Below, one piece after another: positions 8,538 to 16,875 of a stretch of 64,000 nucleotides of DNA; positions within the stretch are counted from its first letter, which is position 1, and every line of letters begins with the position of its first letter. The stretch spans positions 596,214 through 660,213 of the forward strand of contig NZ_KZ984548.1 in the NCBI RefSeq assembly GCF_003574445.1. Reading direction: 5' to 3'. The notes below the pieces were generated by a model that saw only the letters and a list, made by a program, of their open reading frames with translations, had not been told where the DNA came from and ran no database searches. This stretch comes from Streptomyces sp. YIM 130001. GTDB taxonomy: Bacteria; Actinomycetota; Actinomycetes; Streptomycetales; Streptomycetaceae. A program made the translations under genes and the position numbers.

Positions 8538-10213
8538 GTCGGGGGAACGGCGTCAGGCCGGCGACGAGGACGGCACGCATACGGAAGGCGGCGGCCTCTC
8601 CGAGGCTGCGCAGGAAATTATCGCTGACCCGTCAGTTGGGCCTGCGGCACATCGACCGCGGCGCGACGGTGACGGAGTACGCGGGCGTCCTCGTTCTGGT
8701 CGCCCTGATCGTCGCGGCCGTCTTCGGCACGTCGATCAACGAGACGGTCGCCAGCACGGTCGGCACCAAGGTCTGTGAGATCACCGGTGGGGACGGCTGC
8801 GGGGGCGGTGACGGCGACGGCGACGGCGGACAGAACCAGGCCGACGGTCCGAAGGGCGACGGAGGCAATCCCGGCAAGCCGGACGTCGACCCCGACGACA
8901 GCGGCAAGGGCCAGCCCGCCAACGACAACGGCGGTGAGAACGGCGGCGACGAGAACCTCTCCGCCGACGAGATCGCCTACAACAAGTCCAAGAGCGACCT
9001 CGACAAGGCCCTCAAGGACTACAACGTCACCAAGAAGGACCTGAAGAAGGCCGCCGAGGAACTCATCAAGATCGCCGGTGAGGAGACCGGCATCACCGAC
9101 GCCCTCAAGTGCATCACCGAGGGCGACGGTTCGGCCTGCACGGAGACGGTCATCAACGCACTGCTGATGGCCGCGGGCGGCATGCCGCTCAAGCTGGCGA
9201 AGAAGTACCTCCTCAACCCGAAGAAGGCCTGGCAGGTCGGCAAGTCGGTCGTCAAGAACGGTTCGAAGGTCGCGAAGGGGCTCAAGGACCTCTACGGCCA
9301 GTCGAAGAAGATCAAGAAGCTGAAGAAGGAGACCGCCGACCTCAAGAAGAAGGCGGACGCGGCCAAGAAGAAGCGCGTGGCCTGCAAGTCCAAGCACTCC
9401 TTCCTGCCCGGCACTTCAGTCGTGATGGCTGACGGCAGCCGCATCCCCATCGAATCGGTCGACCTCGGCGACAGGGTCGTGGCGACGGACCCGTCCACGG
9501 GTGTCACAGCGGCCCGGCCGGTGACCCGGACCATCACCACCCACGACGACAAGCACTTCACCCGCCTCACGATCGCCGGTGCCGGAAGCAGCGTCGACAC
9601 CCTGACGGCGACCGACACCCACCCCTTCTGGCTCCCCGCCGAGAAGCGTTGGGTCGACGCGGGTGACATCACGGCCGGTGATCACCTCCGGACCGCGGAC
9701 GGTGGATACCACCCCGTCACCTCCTTGACCCGCTACACCCAGCGCCAGACCACGCACGACCTCACGGTCTCCGGCATGCACACCTACTACGTCGGAATCG
9801 GGGCCTCGAACGCCCTCGTTCACAACGACGACGGGTGCGGCGACCTGTCTGCGGACGAGGTCAAGGACGCACGGTCGAAGCAGGTCGGTGAGGGCGATCC
9901 GAAGAAGTTCAAGGATCACTATCAGCGGCACAAGCAACTGGTCGGTGACGCCCTCGGCAAGAAGTACAAGAAGCTGAAGGACGACGGTCCCGCATTCCGG
10001 GAGGACATTTCCAAGGGAATCAAGGACGGCACCTTCGACCTGGTGGGCAAGGGAACCCTCAAGAAGGGTGAACCCGAGGGCCTTGTGTACCGGGGGCGCG
10101 GTGTGACCATTGTGCTGCGCGAGAACGGTGATTTCTGGACCGCTCTCAAGAGCGGCGAAGGCCTGGACAACGGGATCGAGATCACCAAGAAGATGCCCAA
10201 GCCCAAGGGCTGA
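8534..10213 (+). CDS. Polymorphic toxin-like protein: pilin-type leader, Hint domain, C-terminal toxin candidate
   Basis: 559 residues. Residues 1-43 are a basic leader ending DRG; then ATVTEYAGVLVLVALIVAAV, a class III/Flp prepilin-like signal (Gly43, Glu48) and membrane helix. VCEITGGDGCGG follows, then a Gly/Asp linker and a Lys-rich coiled-coil region (about 150-283). A Hint (intein/hedgehog) self-processing domain spans about 284-431: HSFLPGTSVVMADG, TATDTHPFW (His363) and terminal VHN (His430-Asn431), with Cys284 the nearest candidate nucleophile. The last 128 residues (KDHYQRHKQLVGDAL...RENGDFWTALKSGEG) would be released and are the toxin candidate; its helix-then-strand layout resembles BECR-fold RNases but it is not identified. 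Codon 29 is TTA, rare in Streptomyces. Immunity candidates follow. Confidence 0.85.
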   Translation: MSRGNGVRPATRTARIRKAAASPRLRRKLSLTRQLGLRHIDRGATVTEYAGVLVLVALIVAAVFGTSINETVASTVGTKVCEITGGDGCGGGDGDGDGGQNQADGPKGDGGNPGKPDVDPDDSGKGQPANDNGGENGGDENLSADEIAYNKSKSDLDKALKDYNVTKKDLKKAAEELIKIAGEETGITDALKCITEGDGSACTETVINALLMAAGGMPLKLAKKYLLNPKKAWQVGKSVVKNGSKVAKGLKDLYGQSKKIKKLKKETADLKKKADAAKKKRVACKSKHSFLPGTSVVMADGSRIPIESVDLGDRVVATDPSTGVTAARPVTRTITTHDDKHFTRLTIAGAGSSVDTLTATDTHPFWLPAEKRWVDAGDITAGDHLRTADGGYHPVTSLTRYTQRQTTHDLTVSGMHTYYVGIGASNALVHNDDGCGDLSADEVKDARSKQVGEGDPKKFKDHYQRHKQLVGDALGKKYKKLKDDGPAFREDISKGIKDGTFDLVGKGTLKKGEPEGLVYRGRGVTIVLRENGDFWTALKSGEGLDNGIEITKKMPKPKG

Positions 10214-10265
10214 CTTTCGGGGAAGTAGGGTCGGCGGGTGATGAGCTCGGGAAGGGGCCGCCTCG

Positions 10266-10781
10266 ATGTCTGATTCAGACCGTTCCGGATGGCTGGACGT
10301 ACTGCGGGACCGTGTCGTGACAGATGTCCTGGTGCCCGGATGGGCCGACCGCGACGGCCTGTTCGTCGAGTTCCGGCCGCAGCCGGAGGTCGTATGGCTG
10401 CAGTTGGACGAAGGTGTCCTGCGGCTCCGTTCGGTGGGCCAGTACGACGCGCTCGAGATCCGCGAGGCCGAGCGGGTCGACTGGTCGGACATCGAGTTCT
10501 TGGACGAGGCGGAGGACGAAGTGATGGTCGCCTCGTGGGGCGAGCAGTTCTTCGGCGACGGATTCGAGCAGTTGCGGTGCCTGGAAGCCCGTGCGTACGA
10601 AACCGCGGCGGGGAATTGGCCGAAGTGCCTGGCCCTCGAATTCGAGGGCGCCAACACCCTGTTCTTCGATCCGACTTGGGTTTTCGGTATCCGCATCGGG
10701 CGCCTGTCGGACGAGGAATTCTGGCGCCGGCAGCACGGCCCGGACGCGGGAACGGCGGTGGCCGTCACGTCCTACCGCTGA
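10266..10781 (+). CDS. Candidate immunity protein for the Hint toxin
   Basis: 171 residues, strongly acidic, soluble, no signal peptide: features common to toxin-neutralising proteins. It begins 52 bp after the toxin gene on the same strand. No family was recognised. The immunity role rests on position, acidity and the presence of a truncated duplicate of its C-terminal half at 11642-11906, since immunity genes often duplicate and erode at polymorphic toxin loci. Conserved block between the copies: FGIRIGRLSDEE and AGNWPKCLAL. Confidence 0.7.
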   Translation: MSDSDRSGWLDVLRDRVVTDVLVPGWADRDGLFVEFRPQPEVVWLQLDEGVLRLRSVGQYDALEIREAERVDWSDIEFLDEAEDEVMVASWGEQFFGDGFEQLRCLEARAYETAAGNWPKCLALEFEGANTLFFDPTWVFGIRIGRLSDEEFWRRQHGPDAGTAVAVTSYR

Positions 10782-10792
10782 GGCGGTCGCAC

Positions 10793-11641
10793 GTGAGCGC
10801 TTACGGATTGCTCGTGGCCGGGGCGTCTGAACCGGACGACCCGGCCCGGCTGTTGGCCGAGGTGTTCCGGGTGCCGGTCGCGGACGTGGATGTCGCGGAG
10901 GCGGACGCGGAGGACGATGGCGCCGGGCGGAACTGGTCCGCGTCCGTGCTGTGCGAGTACCGGCGGCTGCGGGGTGATGTGCGGCTCGCCCTGGACGTGT
11001 ACGTCCAGGACGCCGTGCCCGCGCCGCCCGGTCTGCCGGAGGCGGCGGCGCGGCTCGCGCGGTACGCCGGTGCCACCGTGCTCTACGCGGTCGGCCAGGT
11101 CGACCACGACGCGGTCGAGCCGGACGGCGCGGTGACCTGGGTGCGGGTCGTCGAGCCGGACGACGCGGACGAGCCGTGGCGGGTGACTGCGTCGCAGGCG
11201 CCGGTCGACGGACTGCCGGGCACTCCCGTGGAACCGCTGCCGGAGCGGCTGCGGGCGGTCCTGCTGGACACCCCGGCCACGGACACCTTCCGTGCCCAGG
11301 TCGACCCGGACGGCACGCTGCCTGCCGGTAGCGCCGCCAACCGCGCGCGCGAGTCCCTGATGCTCTGGGAGCGCCTGATCCGCCGGATGTCCGCGGACTG
11401 GCCTCCGGACGGTACGTACCGCCGCGACCTCTACGCCGAAGACCTCCGTGCCCGCGACGCCCTCGACGCGGTCGAGCTGCCGGGCCCGGAGCTGGACCTG
11501 CTGACGCGCCAACTCGCCGCCCTGGACAAGGAGTTCAACGATCTGACGATCGGGGGAGAGGCGCCGGGAGTGGCCTCGCCCGCGGAGTACCGGCGGGCGC
11601 GGCGACCGCGGAAGCCGCCGCACGGTTTCCTCGACGCCTGA
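10793..11641 (+). CDS. Acidic protein of unknown function in the toxin/immunity locus
   Basis: 282 residues from GTG (VSAYGLLVAGASEPDD). Acidic N-terminal half with alternating strands, helical C-terminal half (ALDAVELPGPELDLLTRQLAALDKEF) and a basic proline-rich tail. No signal peptide or membrane helix. It starts 11 bp after the candidate immunity gene and so is co-transcribed; it may be a second immunity or accessory protein. Its stop codon coincides exactly with the left edge of the duplicated immunity segment, so the present C-terminus may be a product of that duplication. Confidence 0.7.
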   Translation: MSAYGLLVAGASEPDDPARLLAEVFRVPVADVDVAEADAEDDGAGRNWSASVLCEYRRLRGDVRLALDVYVQDAVPAPPGLPEAAARLARYAGATVLYAVGQVDHDAVEPDGAVTWVRVVEPDDADEPWRVTASQAPVDGLPGTPVEPLPERLRAVLLDTPATDTFRAQVDPDGTLPAGSAANRARESLMLWERLIRRMSADWPPDGTYRRDLYAEDLRARDALDAVELPGPELDLLTRQLAALDKEFNDLTIGGEAPGVASPAEYRRARRPRKPPHGFLDA

Positions 11642-11906
11642 GGACGAAGTGGTGGTCGCCTCGTGGGGCGAGCGGTTCTTCGGAGACGGATTCGAACGGC
11701 TGCGGTGTCTGGAAGCCCGCGCGTACGAAACGTCGGCAGGGAACTGGCCGAAGTGCCTGGCCCTCGATCTCGCGGGCGCCAACAGCCTGTTCCTCGGCCC
11801 CACGTGGCTCTTCGGGATCCGCATCGGACGGCTCTCGGACGAGGAGGCCCGGCTCCGGCTGTACGGCTCGGACGTCACGAGGCCGGCGGCGACGACGTAT
11901 CGGTGA
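11642..11906 (+). pseudogene. 5'-truncated duplicate of the candidate immunity gene
   Basis: The encoded 85 residues starting MVVASWGERFFGDGFERLR match residues ~86-171 of the protein at 10266-10781 (MVASWGEQFFGDGFEQLR..., AGNWPKCLAL, FGIRIGRLSDEE). The DNA match starts at GAGGACGAAGTG, spanning the upstream gene's TGA. The first half of the gene is missing. It is still an open frame, so it could be translated from an internal GTG, but a whole fold is not expected. Confidence 0.8.
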
Positions 11907-11918
11907 CGACGTATCGGT
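11891..11918. repeat. 2 x 14-bp tandem repeat at the end of the truncated immunity copy
   Basis: GACGACGTATCGGT occurs twice in perfect tandem across the stop codon. A further run of short GGTGATGAC-type repeats follows at about 11937-11962. Marks a recombination- or slippage-prone junction. Confidence 0.8.
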
Positions 11919-12205
11919 GACGTCACCGGCTGAACCGGTGATGACGGTGATGACGGTGATCACCGGGCCGACAGCGGGCGTATCGGGGCATAGGCGAAGC
12001 CCATGTCTCGGTTGGTTCACGGCGTTGTCCCGGTTGGGAGGTGGGGTCGTTCGTGGCGGGCGGTACCCGTTAGCGTTCCTGGTTGCGGGTGAGGGCGCGC
12101 GTGCAGGAGTGCCGCGCCGGCCCGCTCGGGATTCCGCGTCGACCGCTTCGGGCGGCCGCGGACGACATCGAACGAAACCGGACGACTTCACGGGGGTACG
12201 GCGAG

Positions 12206-13456
12206 ATGGCCATGCGAGACAGCGCGACGGGCGGCACCACGTCCCGGCGACGCGTACTGCGGCTGGCCGGAGGCGGTCTCACGCTGGCCGTCCTGACCGC
12301 AGGGGCGACCGGCTGCCGCGAGGACGACGCGGCGGGCGCGGGCACCGGCGGCGGCGAGGGCGGCGGCAAGCCCGGCGGCGGCGGTGACAAGCCGGCCGGC
12401 GGCGGCAAGAAGGGCCAGGCCCCCGAGCCGGTGTGGACGAGGACCACCAGCGCGCAGACGTACGGCGACCAGGACGAACTCGTGGCCGCGGGCGGCGTGG
12501 TCATCGCGAGCGGCTCGCCGCTCGCCGCCCTCGACGGCGAGACCGGCAAGAAGAGCTGGACACTGCCGGACGGCGCCGTCCCGGGTGCGCCCATGCTCAT
12601 CGGCAAGGGCACCCTGTACCTGGCCAGCGCCAAGTACGACGGCACTGTCGCCGGCTACGACCCGGCCACCGGCAAGGAGACCTGGCGCAGCCACCTGGGC
12701 AAGCGCTACCGGCAGCCGAGGCCGATCGCCGTGGACGACAAGCAGGTGTACGTCGTCGCCGAGATCCTCGAGAAGGACGGCTCCTCGCACACCAACGTGA
12801 TCGCCGCGCTCGACAGCCGTACGGGCAAACCGGCCTGGAACGAACAGCGCGACCTCGGCACCATGCAGAACGGCCTGCACGCCGCCGTCCAGGGCCGCCA
12901 CCTCGTCTACACCGACTTCAAGAAGAACCTCACGGTGCGCGACACGGCCACCGGTCAGCAGGTGTGGACGCACAAGACGACGAAGACGAACTACGGCTTC
13001 TTCGCCATCCACGAGAACCTCGTGATCATCCCGCAGGGCGCCAAGCTGCTGGCCTACGACCTGGCCGACGGCAAGGAGAAGTGGTCCATCAAGTCCGCGG
13101 ACACCTTCAGCCTCTTCAAGGAGCCGGCCGTCATCGACGGTGTGCTCTACGTCGGCGACAGCGGTCGGACCATGCGCGCCCTCGAGCCGGCGACGGGCAA
13201 GAAGATCTGGGAGTCCAAGGCCCTCTACGAGGCGAAGGTGCAGGTGCCCCGGCACTACGTCGCCGCGGGCGGTGTCCTCTACGGCGCCACCGACATCGAC
13301 AAGGCGGGCGGCATCGTCGCGATGGACGCGAAGACGGGCGACCTGCTGTGGAGGTTCAACGACAACACCCGTGACCACCATGCATGGCTGGTGGCCGGCG
13401 ACCGCAAGCGGGTCTACGCCCTGCACGGCAAGAAGCTGCACGCCCTGCCGGTGTGA
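12206..13456 (+). CDS. PQQ-like beta-propeller lipoprotein
   Basis: 416 residues. The N-terminus has a twin-arginine SRRRVLRL followed by a hydrophobic stretch and LTAGATGC lipobox, so probable Tat-exported lipoprotein. A Gly/Lys-rich linker (GGGEGGGKPGGGGDKP) follows. The remainder is built of repeated blades: LDGETGKKSW, YDPATGKETW, LDSRTGKPAW, RDTATGQQVW, YDLADGKEKW, LEPATGKKIW and MDAKTGDLLW, the A-x-D/T-G-K-x-x-W motif of PQQ-like propellers. Known relatives are BamB-like or kinase-associated sensor domains; here it is stand-alone and probably a surface binding protein. Confidence 0.85.
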   Translation: MAMRDSATGGTTSRRRVLRLAGGGLTLAVLTAGATGCREDDAAGAGTGGGEGGGKPGGGGDKPAGGGKKGQAPEPVWTRTTSAQTYGDQDELVAAGGVVIASGSPLAALDGETGKKSWTLPDGAVPGAPMLIGKGTLYLASAKYDGTVAGYDPATGKETWRSHLGKRYRQPRPIAVDDKQVYVVAEILEKDGSSHTNVIAALDSRTGKPAWNEQRDLGTMQNGLHAAVQGRHLVYTDFKKNLTVRDTATGQQVWTHKTTKTNYGFFAIHENLVIIPQGAKLLAYDLADGKEKWSIKSADTFSLFKEPAVIDGVLYVGDSGRTMRALEPATGKKIWESKALYEAKVQVPRHYVAAGGVLYGATDIDKAGGIVAMDAKTGDLLWRFNDNTRDHHAWLVAGDRKRVYALHGKKLHALPV

Positions 13457-13463
13457 CCGGGTG

Positions 13464-13492
13464 CCTGGGTCTGTCCGCCGGACAGACCCAGG
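13464..13492. terminator. Bidirectional hairpin terminator
   Basis: Perfect 13-bp inverted repeat CCTGGGTCTGTCC / GGACAGACCCAGG with a 3-nt loop. It sits between the convergent propeller lipoprotein and DUF4333 lipoprotein genes. Confidence 0.85.
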
Positions 13493-13501
13493 GGCCGTGC
13501 G

Positions 13502-14158
13502 TCAGCCGGCCGGTGTGCCGTCGACCTTGAAGTTCATCTTGACCTTGCCGTTGACGACCGACGTCGCGGTGACCGTCACTCCGTACTGCTTTCCCTCTGC
13601 GGAGAGTTGGCAGCGGATGGTGGCGTTCACCTTGGCCGGGAGGTCCTGGGGGCAGGAGAAGGCGTCCGGCTGCTCGCCCGTCTGCGCGGCCAGGGCGGCC
13701 TTGCCCTGGCGGGCGACCTCCGCCCGGTTCACGGACTGCCCGTCGCCACCGGTCCCGGCGCTCGGGGTGTCGGTGGGCTGCGCGGGATCGGAAGGTGCCG
13801 GTGAGTCCTCGCCGCCGGCGGCCGGGGTGTCGTCGACCTTGAAGTCCATCTTGACCTTGTCGCCGTCGACCGACGCCGCGGTGACCGTCACGCCGAACTT
13901 CTGGCTGCCGGAGGTCAGTTCGCAGCGTACGGTCTCGCCCTTCTCGGCCTTGAGGTCCTTCGGGCAGGTGACGTCGGGATTCCCGCCGACCTTCTTGCCG
14001 AGGGCGGAGGCCGCCTGCTCGGCGACCTCGTCCTTGTCCACCGACTCCGCGCCGCCGGCACTGAATGAACAGCCCGCGGCGAACAGCGCCGCCAGCGCTC
14101 CACCCGCCACCCCGGCCGCGATCCGGCCGAGGCCCCGGCTCCGCGCTGACTTCTGCAT
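13502..14158 (-). CDS. Lipoprotein with two DUF4333 domains
   Basis: 218 residues. Basic N-terminus and hydrophobic segment ending LFAAGC (lipobox). Two similar domains follow: CPKDLKAEKGETVRCELT...FGVTVTAASVDGDKVKMDFKVD and CPQDLPAKVNATIRCQLS...YGVTVTATSVVNGKVKMNFKVD, each with the two-cysteine core of DUF4333. They are separated by a Pro/Ser/Thr linker. DUF4333 proteins are actinobacterial exported proteins of unknown function. AGGGGG precedes the chosen ATG; a start nine codons earlier is possible. Confidence 0.85.
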   Translation of the reverse strand: MQKSARSRGLGRIAAGVAGGALAALFAAGCSFSAGGAESVDKDEVAEQAASALGKKVGGNPDVTCPKDLKAEKGETVRCELTSGSQKFGVTVTAASVDGDKVKMDFKVDDTPAAGGEDSPAPSDPAQPTDTPSAGTGGDGQSVNRAEVARQGKAALAAQTGEQPDAFSCPQDLPAKVNATIRCQLSAEGKQYGVTVTATSVVNGKVKMNFKVDGTPAG

Positions 14159-14264
14159 CGGTCCCCCTGAGAATGCTCGTGCCATGTACCTGATCCGGAA
14201 CCTACCACCGCGTTCCCTGCGGCAGGTTGCGGGTGGGCGGCGCGACTCGGCGGCCCGCGCCCCG

Positions 14265-15740
14265 CTACAACGCGGCCCTGGCCGGCAACTCGTGGGCGCG
14301 GAGACGGCCGTGGCGGCGGGCCGTCACCAGGCGCCGCGGGCCGGCCCAGGCCAGGGCGGTCACCTCGGCGGCGCCGTACGGACCGTCGCTCGCCCCGTCC
14401 GGGTCGGCGTCCGGTCCCGGGTCCAGGAGCCGGGCCGGGCTCAGATACGAGCGGGCCTGGCCGCTGGTCGCGTACCAGAGCGCCACCGTGCCGTCCCGCC
14501 CGCCGCTGGCCAGGTGGCCGTCGGTGCCGGGGCGCCAGGCCAGCGCGGTGACCGTGCGGTGACAGCGCAGCCGGCGAGGTGCCCCCGTGGGGCCGTTGCG
14601 TGAGAAGTCCCAGACGGTGACGTCCGGGGCGCCGTCCGTGGCCAGCCAGTACCCCGTCTCGTCGAACGCGAGCCGGGACACCTGCTCCGGATAGCCGCGC
14701 ACCGTCATGCTGCTGCCACCGAGGGTGCGCCAGACGTGGACCGCGGCGTCCGCGTCGCCGGCGCACACCCACTTCCCGTTGGGTGCGACGGCGAGCGCGA
14801 GCTCCTGTCCGTCGCACACGTACGTGCCGACCGGGTGCCCCGAATCGGCCTCGTGCGTACGTACGCGCCCGGAGGCGGCCACCGCCAGGCGTCCCTGCGG
14901 CATCCAGGCGACGCCGGTGACGGGCGAGCCGGAGTCGTCGGTACGCCACAACTCCCGGCCCTGCGCGTCCAGTACGAGCACGCGGTGGCCCGAGGCGATC
15001 GCGACCTGTGCACCGTCCGCCGACCAGGCGGCGTCGGCGGAGGTGACACCGGCATACGGGTCCGACCGTCCCGTTCTCCTGTTCCACAGCGCGTGGCCCA
15101 TGGGCCCCGTGGCCATCAAGTCCTCGGCGTCCGGCGAGAGTTCGACCTGCAGGGCGCCGCCAGGAAGGCTCAGGGAGTCGAGGGTGTCGCCGGTGGCAGC
15201 GGCCAGGACACTGACCGTGCCTCCGGCGGTGGCGACGGCCACCAGATCGCCGCGGGCGCTCACCGACACCGGCACGTCGTCGACCGCGACCTCCCACAGT
15301 GGGGCCGGGGCGCGGTCCGTACTCAACCCCGTGGGCAGGCTGCCGCCGGGGCCGGGCAGCCGGTGTCGACGCGGCGTGGGGTGAGGTCCGGGCTCCACCG
15401 GGGGAGTCCTCGACGCGTCCGGGCCGGGGAGGCTGCGCGGCGACGGCAGAGCGAGGAGGGCGGGCCGGGACGGCAGGGCGGGTGCCGACGGCCTTGCGTA
15501 CGGTGCGGGCGCGGACACCGGCAGGGCCGGCCGTCCTCGCTCGGGCGTGGGGGCCGGATCGGCGGAGTGCGGGGGCGGCTGGGCCGTGTCGGTGCCGGTC
15601 CAGGTGTCACGGTCGGCGGCCCGGGTGTCCTCGCCGTCCGGCACATACCACCCGACGGGCGTCTTGGGCCGATGTGCGGCGGGGAGGTGGTCCTCCTGGT
15701 CGCGGGCACCCCACGGGGGCGGGGGTCCGGGCGTGGTCAT
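14265..15740 (-). CDS. WD40-repeat protein with long proline-rich N-terminus
   Basis: 491 residues. The first ~150 are Pro/Arg/Ala-rich and probably disordered. From about 155 on there are WD-type blades: VSVSARGDLVAVATAGGTVSVL, LQVELSPDAEDLMATGPMGHALW, VAWMPQGRLAVAASGRVRTHE, LAVAPNGKWVCAGDADAAVHVW, LAWRPGTDGHLASGGRDGTVALW and LAWAGPRRLVTARRHGRLRAHE. No signal peptide, so cytosolic. It probably serves as a protein-interaction scaffold. GAGGAG lies 8-9 nt before the ATG. A perfect 16-bp palindrome lies about 300 bp upstream. Confidence 0.85.
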   Translation of the reverse strand: MTTPGPPPPWGARDQEDHLPAAHRPKTPVGWYVPDGEDTRAADRDTWTGTDTAQPPPHSADPAPTPERGRPALPVSAPAPYARPSAPALPSRPALLALPSPRSLPGPDASRTPPVEPGPHPTPRRHRLPGPGGSLPTGLSTDRAPAPLWEVAVDDVPVSVSARGDLVAVATAGGTVSVLAAATGDTLDSLSLPGGALQVELSPDAEDLMATGPMGHALWNRRTGRSDPYAGVTSADAAWSADGAQVAIASGHRVLVLDAQGRELWRTDDSGSPVTGVAWMPQGRLAVAASGRVRTHEADSGHPVGTYVCDGQELALAVAPNGKWVCAGDADAAVHVWRTLGGSSMTVRGYPEQVSRLAFDETGYWLATDGAPDVTVWDFSRNGPTGAPRRLRCHRTVTALAWRPGTDGHLASGGRDGTVALWYATSGQARSYLSPARLLDPGPDADPDGASDGPYGAAEVTALAWAGPRRLVTARRHGRLRAHELPARAAL

Positions 15741-16141
15741 GCACGTGCTCCTCGGGGCAGGGGACTGCGCCGCGGATCGGCCGGGTCGCGGTGACCGGTC
15801 GGCGGCTCTCACCGGCCGGGGTTCACGGTCACCCAGGGGTGGGCGGGCGACCGCGGCCCTCACCGCGCGCATGCCCGCCTGGTCGGAGGCGGGCCGCGGG
15901 CCGAGGGCGGGCAGAGGGGGTGTGACCTCAGCAGCGCCGGCGGAGGGTGGCGGTACCTTCCACCGGCGCCGCAGCCACTCAACACGCCCCACCCACGCCG
16001 TAGAACGCTTCCCTCCGCAAATAGGCCCCAACACCTCCACATTTGGGCCCGCGGGCCCAGACACCCCCTGCCACCTGCCTGTACTCCTCTCGCTCGAAGT
16101 ACTCAACTGAGCTTGCTGCGGGCACATATGAGTACCCGTCA
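15741..16141. other. Upstream region of the WD40 gene
   Basis: No supported gene. The part from about 15990 to 16141 is lower in GC than the surroundings and should contain the promoter of the WD40 gene, which reads leftward. It includes a palindrome of the TTGGGYCC class (listed separately). Confidence 0.5.
16043..16060. promoter_or_regulatory. TTGGGCCC-GC-GGGCCCAG inverted repeat
   Basis: Same 18-bp architecture (TTGGGYCC-N2-GGRCYCA) as the sites at 27945, 32728 and 33684. A possible leftward -10 (TATTTG on the minus strand, 16023-16018) is 20 bp away, slightly closer than in the other sites. It may regulate the WD40 gene; membership of the same regulon is less certain here. Confidence 0.45.
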
Positions 16142-16836
16142 CTACTTGCCGGTAGCGAGCATGGCCTGCGCGGAGCCGGGATCGTTCGGCGTGTAGATCT
16201 CGAGGCGGTGGTCGGGGCTGTCCGGCTGGAGCCGCACCTGATACGTGACGCTCAGTGCGCCGGCCGCCGGCCGCCGGATGCTGGATGTGCATCGCGGCGG
16301 TCGTGCAGTCGGCGACGTCGCCCCTCGCTCGGAGGGACGCGAACTCCTGGCTGCCCATGGTGAGTTCACCGATCGACGTGGCCGGCTTCGCGTCGTCCGG
16401 ACAGCGTCCCGCCGTCAGCCGCAGACGACCGACATGGATCTCGTCGAGCCGGTCCCCGTTGCGGAACAGCTCACGGGTCAGCGGTGCGAGGAAGAACATC
16501 CGCGGCACCGAAGGCCGTCGCTCCGTATCGCTCGGGGCGTCGAAGGGGAGACGGCCAGCCGTGCGGGCGTGCCCGGCGACGTTCCAGGCCAGGACGTCGC
16601 CGCGCCGCGCGCCGTCCGAGTACGACCGCCGGTGTGGTCTCGGCCGACGAGTCGAGCAGGGCGAGCACCCGCACGTGCGGCTCCTCGACGGGCGGCGCGA
16701 CCAGACCTGAACGCGGCTCCTGGCGCGGCGTCGCTGCGCCGGCCGGCTGGGTGTGCGGAGGCCGGCGGGGGCCCCGAGGGGGCGGCGGACGCGGACGCCG
16801 CGCCCTACGAGCTGACGCGAACGGCGAGTTGAGCAC
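16142..16836 (-). pseudogene. Frameshifted remnant of a hypothetical protein gene
   Basis: Protein-like sequence is spread over two frames. One frame reads GRLPFDAPSDTERRPSVPRM then FFLAPLTRELFRNGDRLDEI and ends in MHIQHPAAGG near 16270. It then appears to continue in another frame as ALSVTYQVRLQPDSPDHRLE and IYTPNDPGSAQAMLATGK before a stop. Upstream, a third frame carries VEEPHVRVLALLDSSAETTP. At least two single-base frameshifts are needed to rebuild one gene of about 220 residues. No family recognised. A sequencing error cannot be excluded, but two shifts suggest decay. Confidence 0.55.
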
Positions 16837-16875
16837 ACGGGCCGTCCGGTGCTGTCCCGTGGAGTCGCTGAGTGG

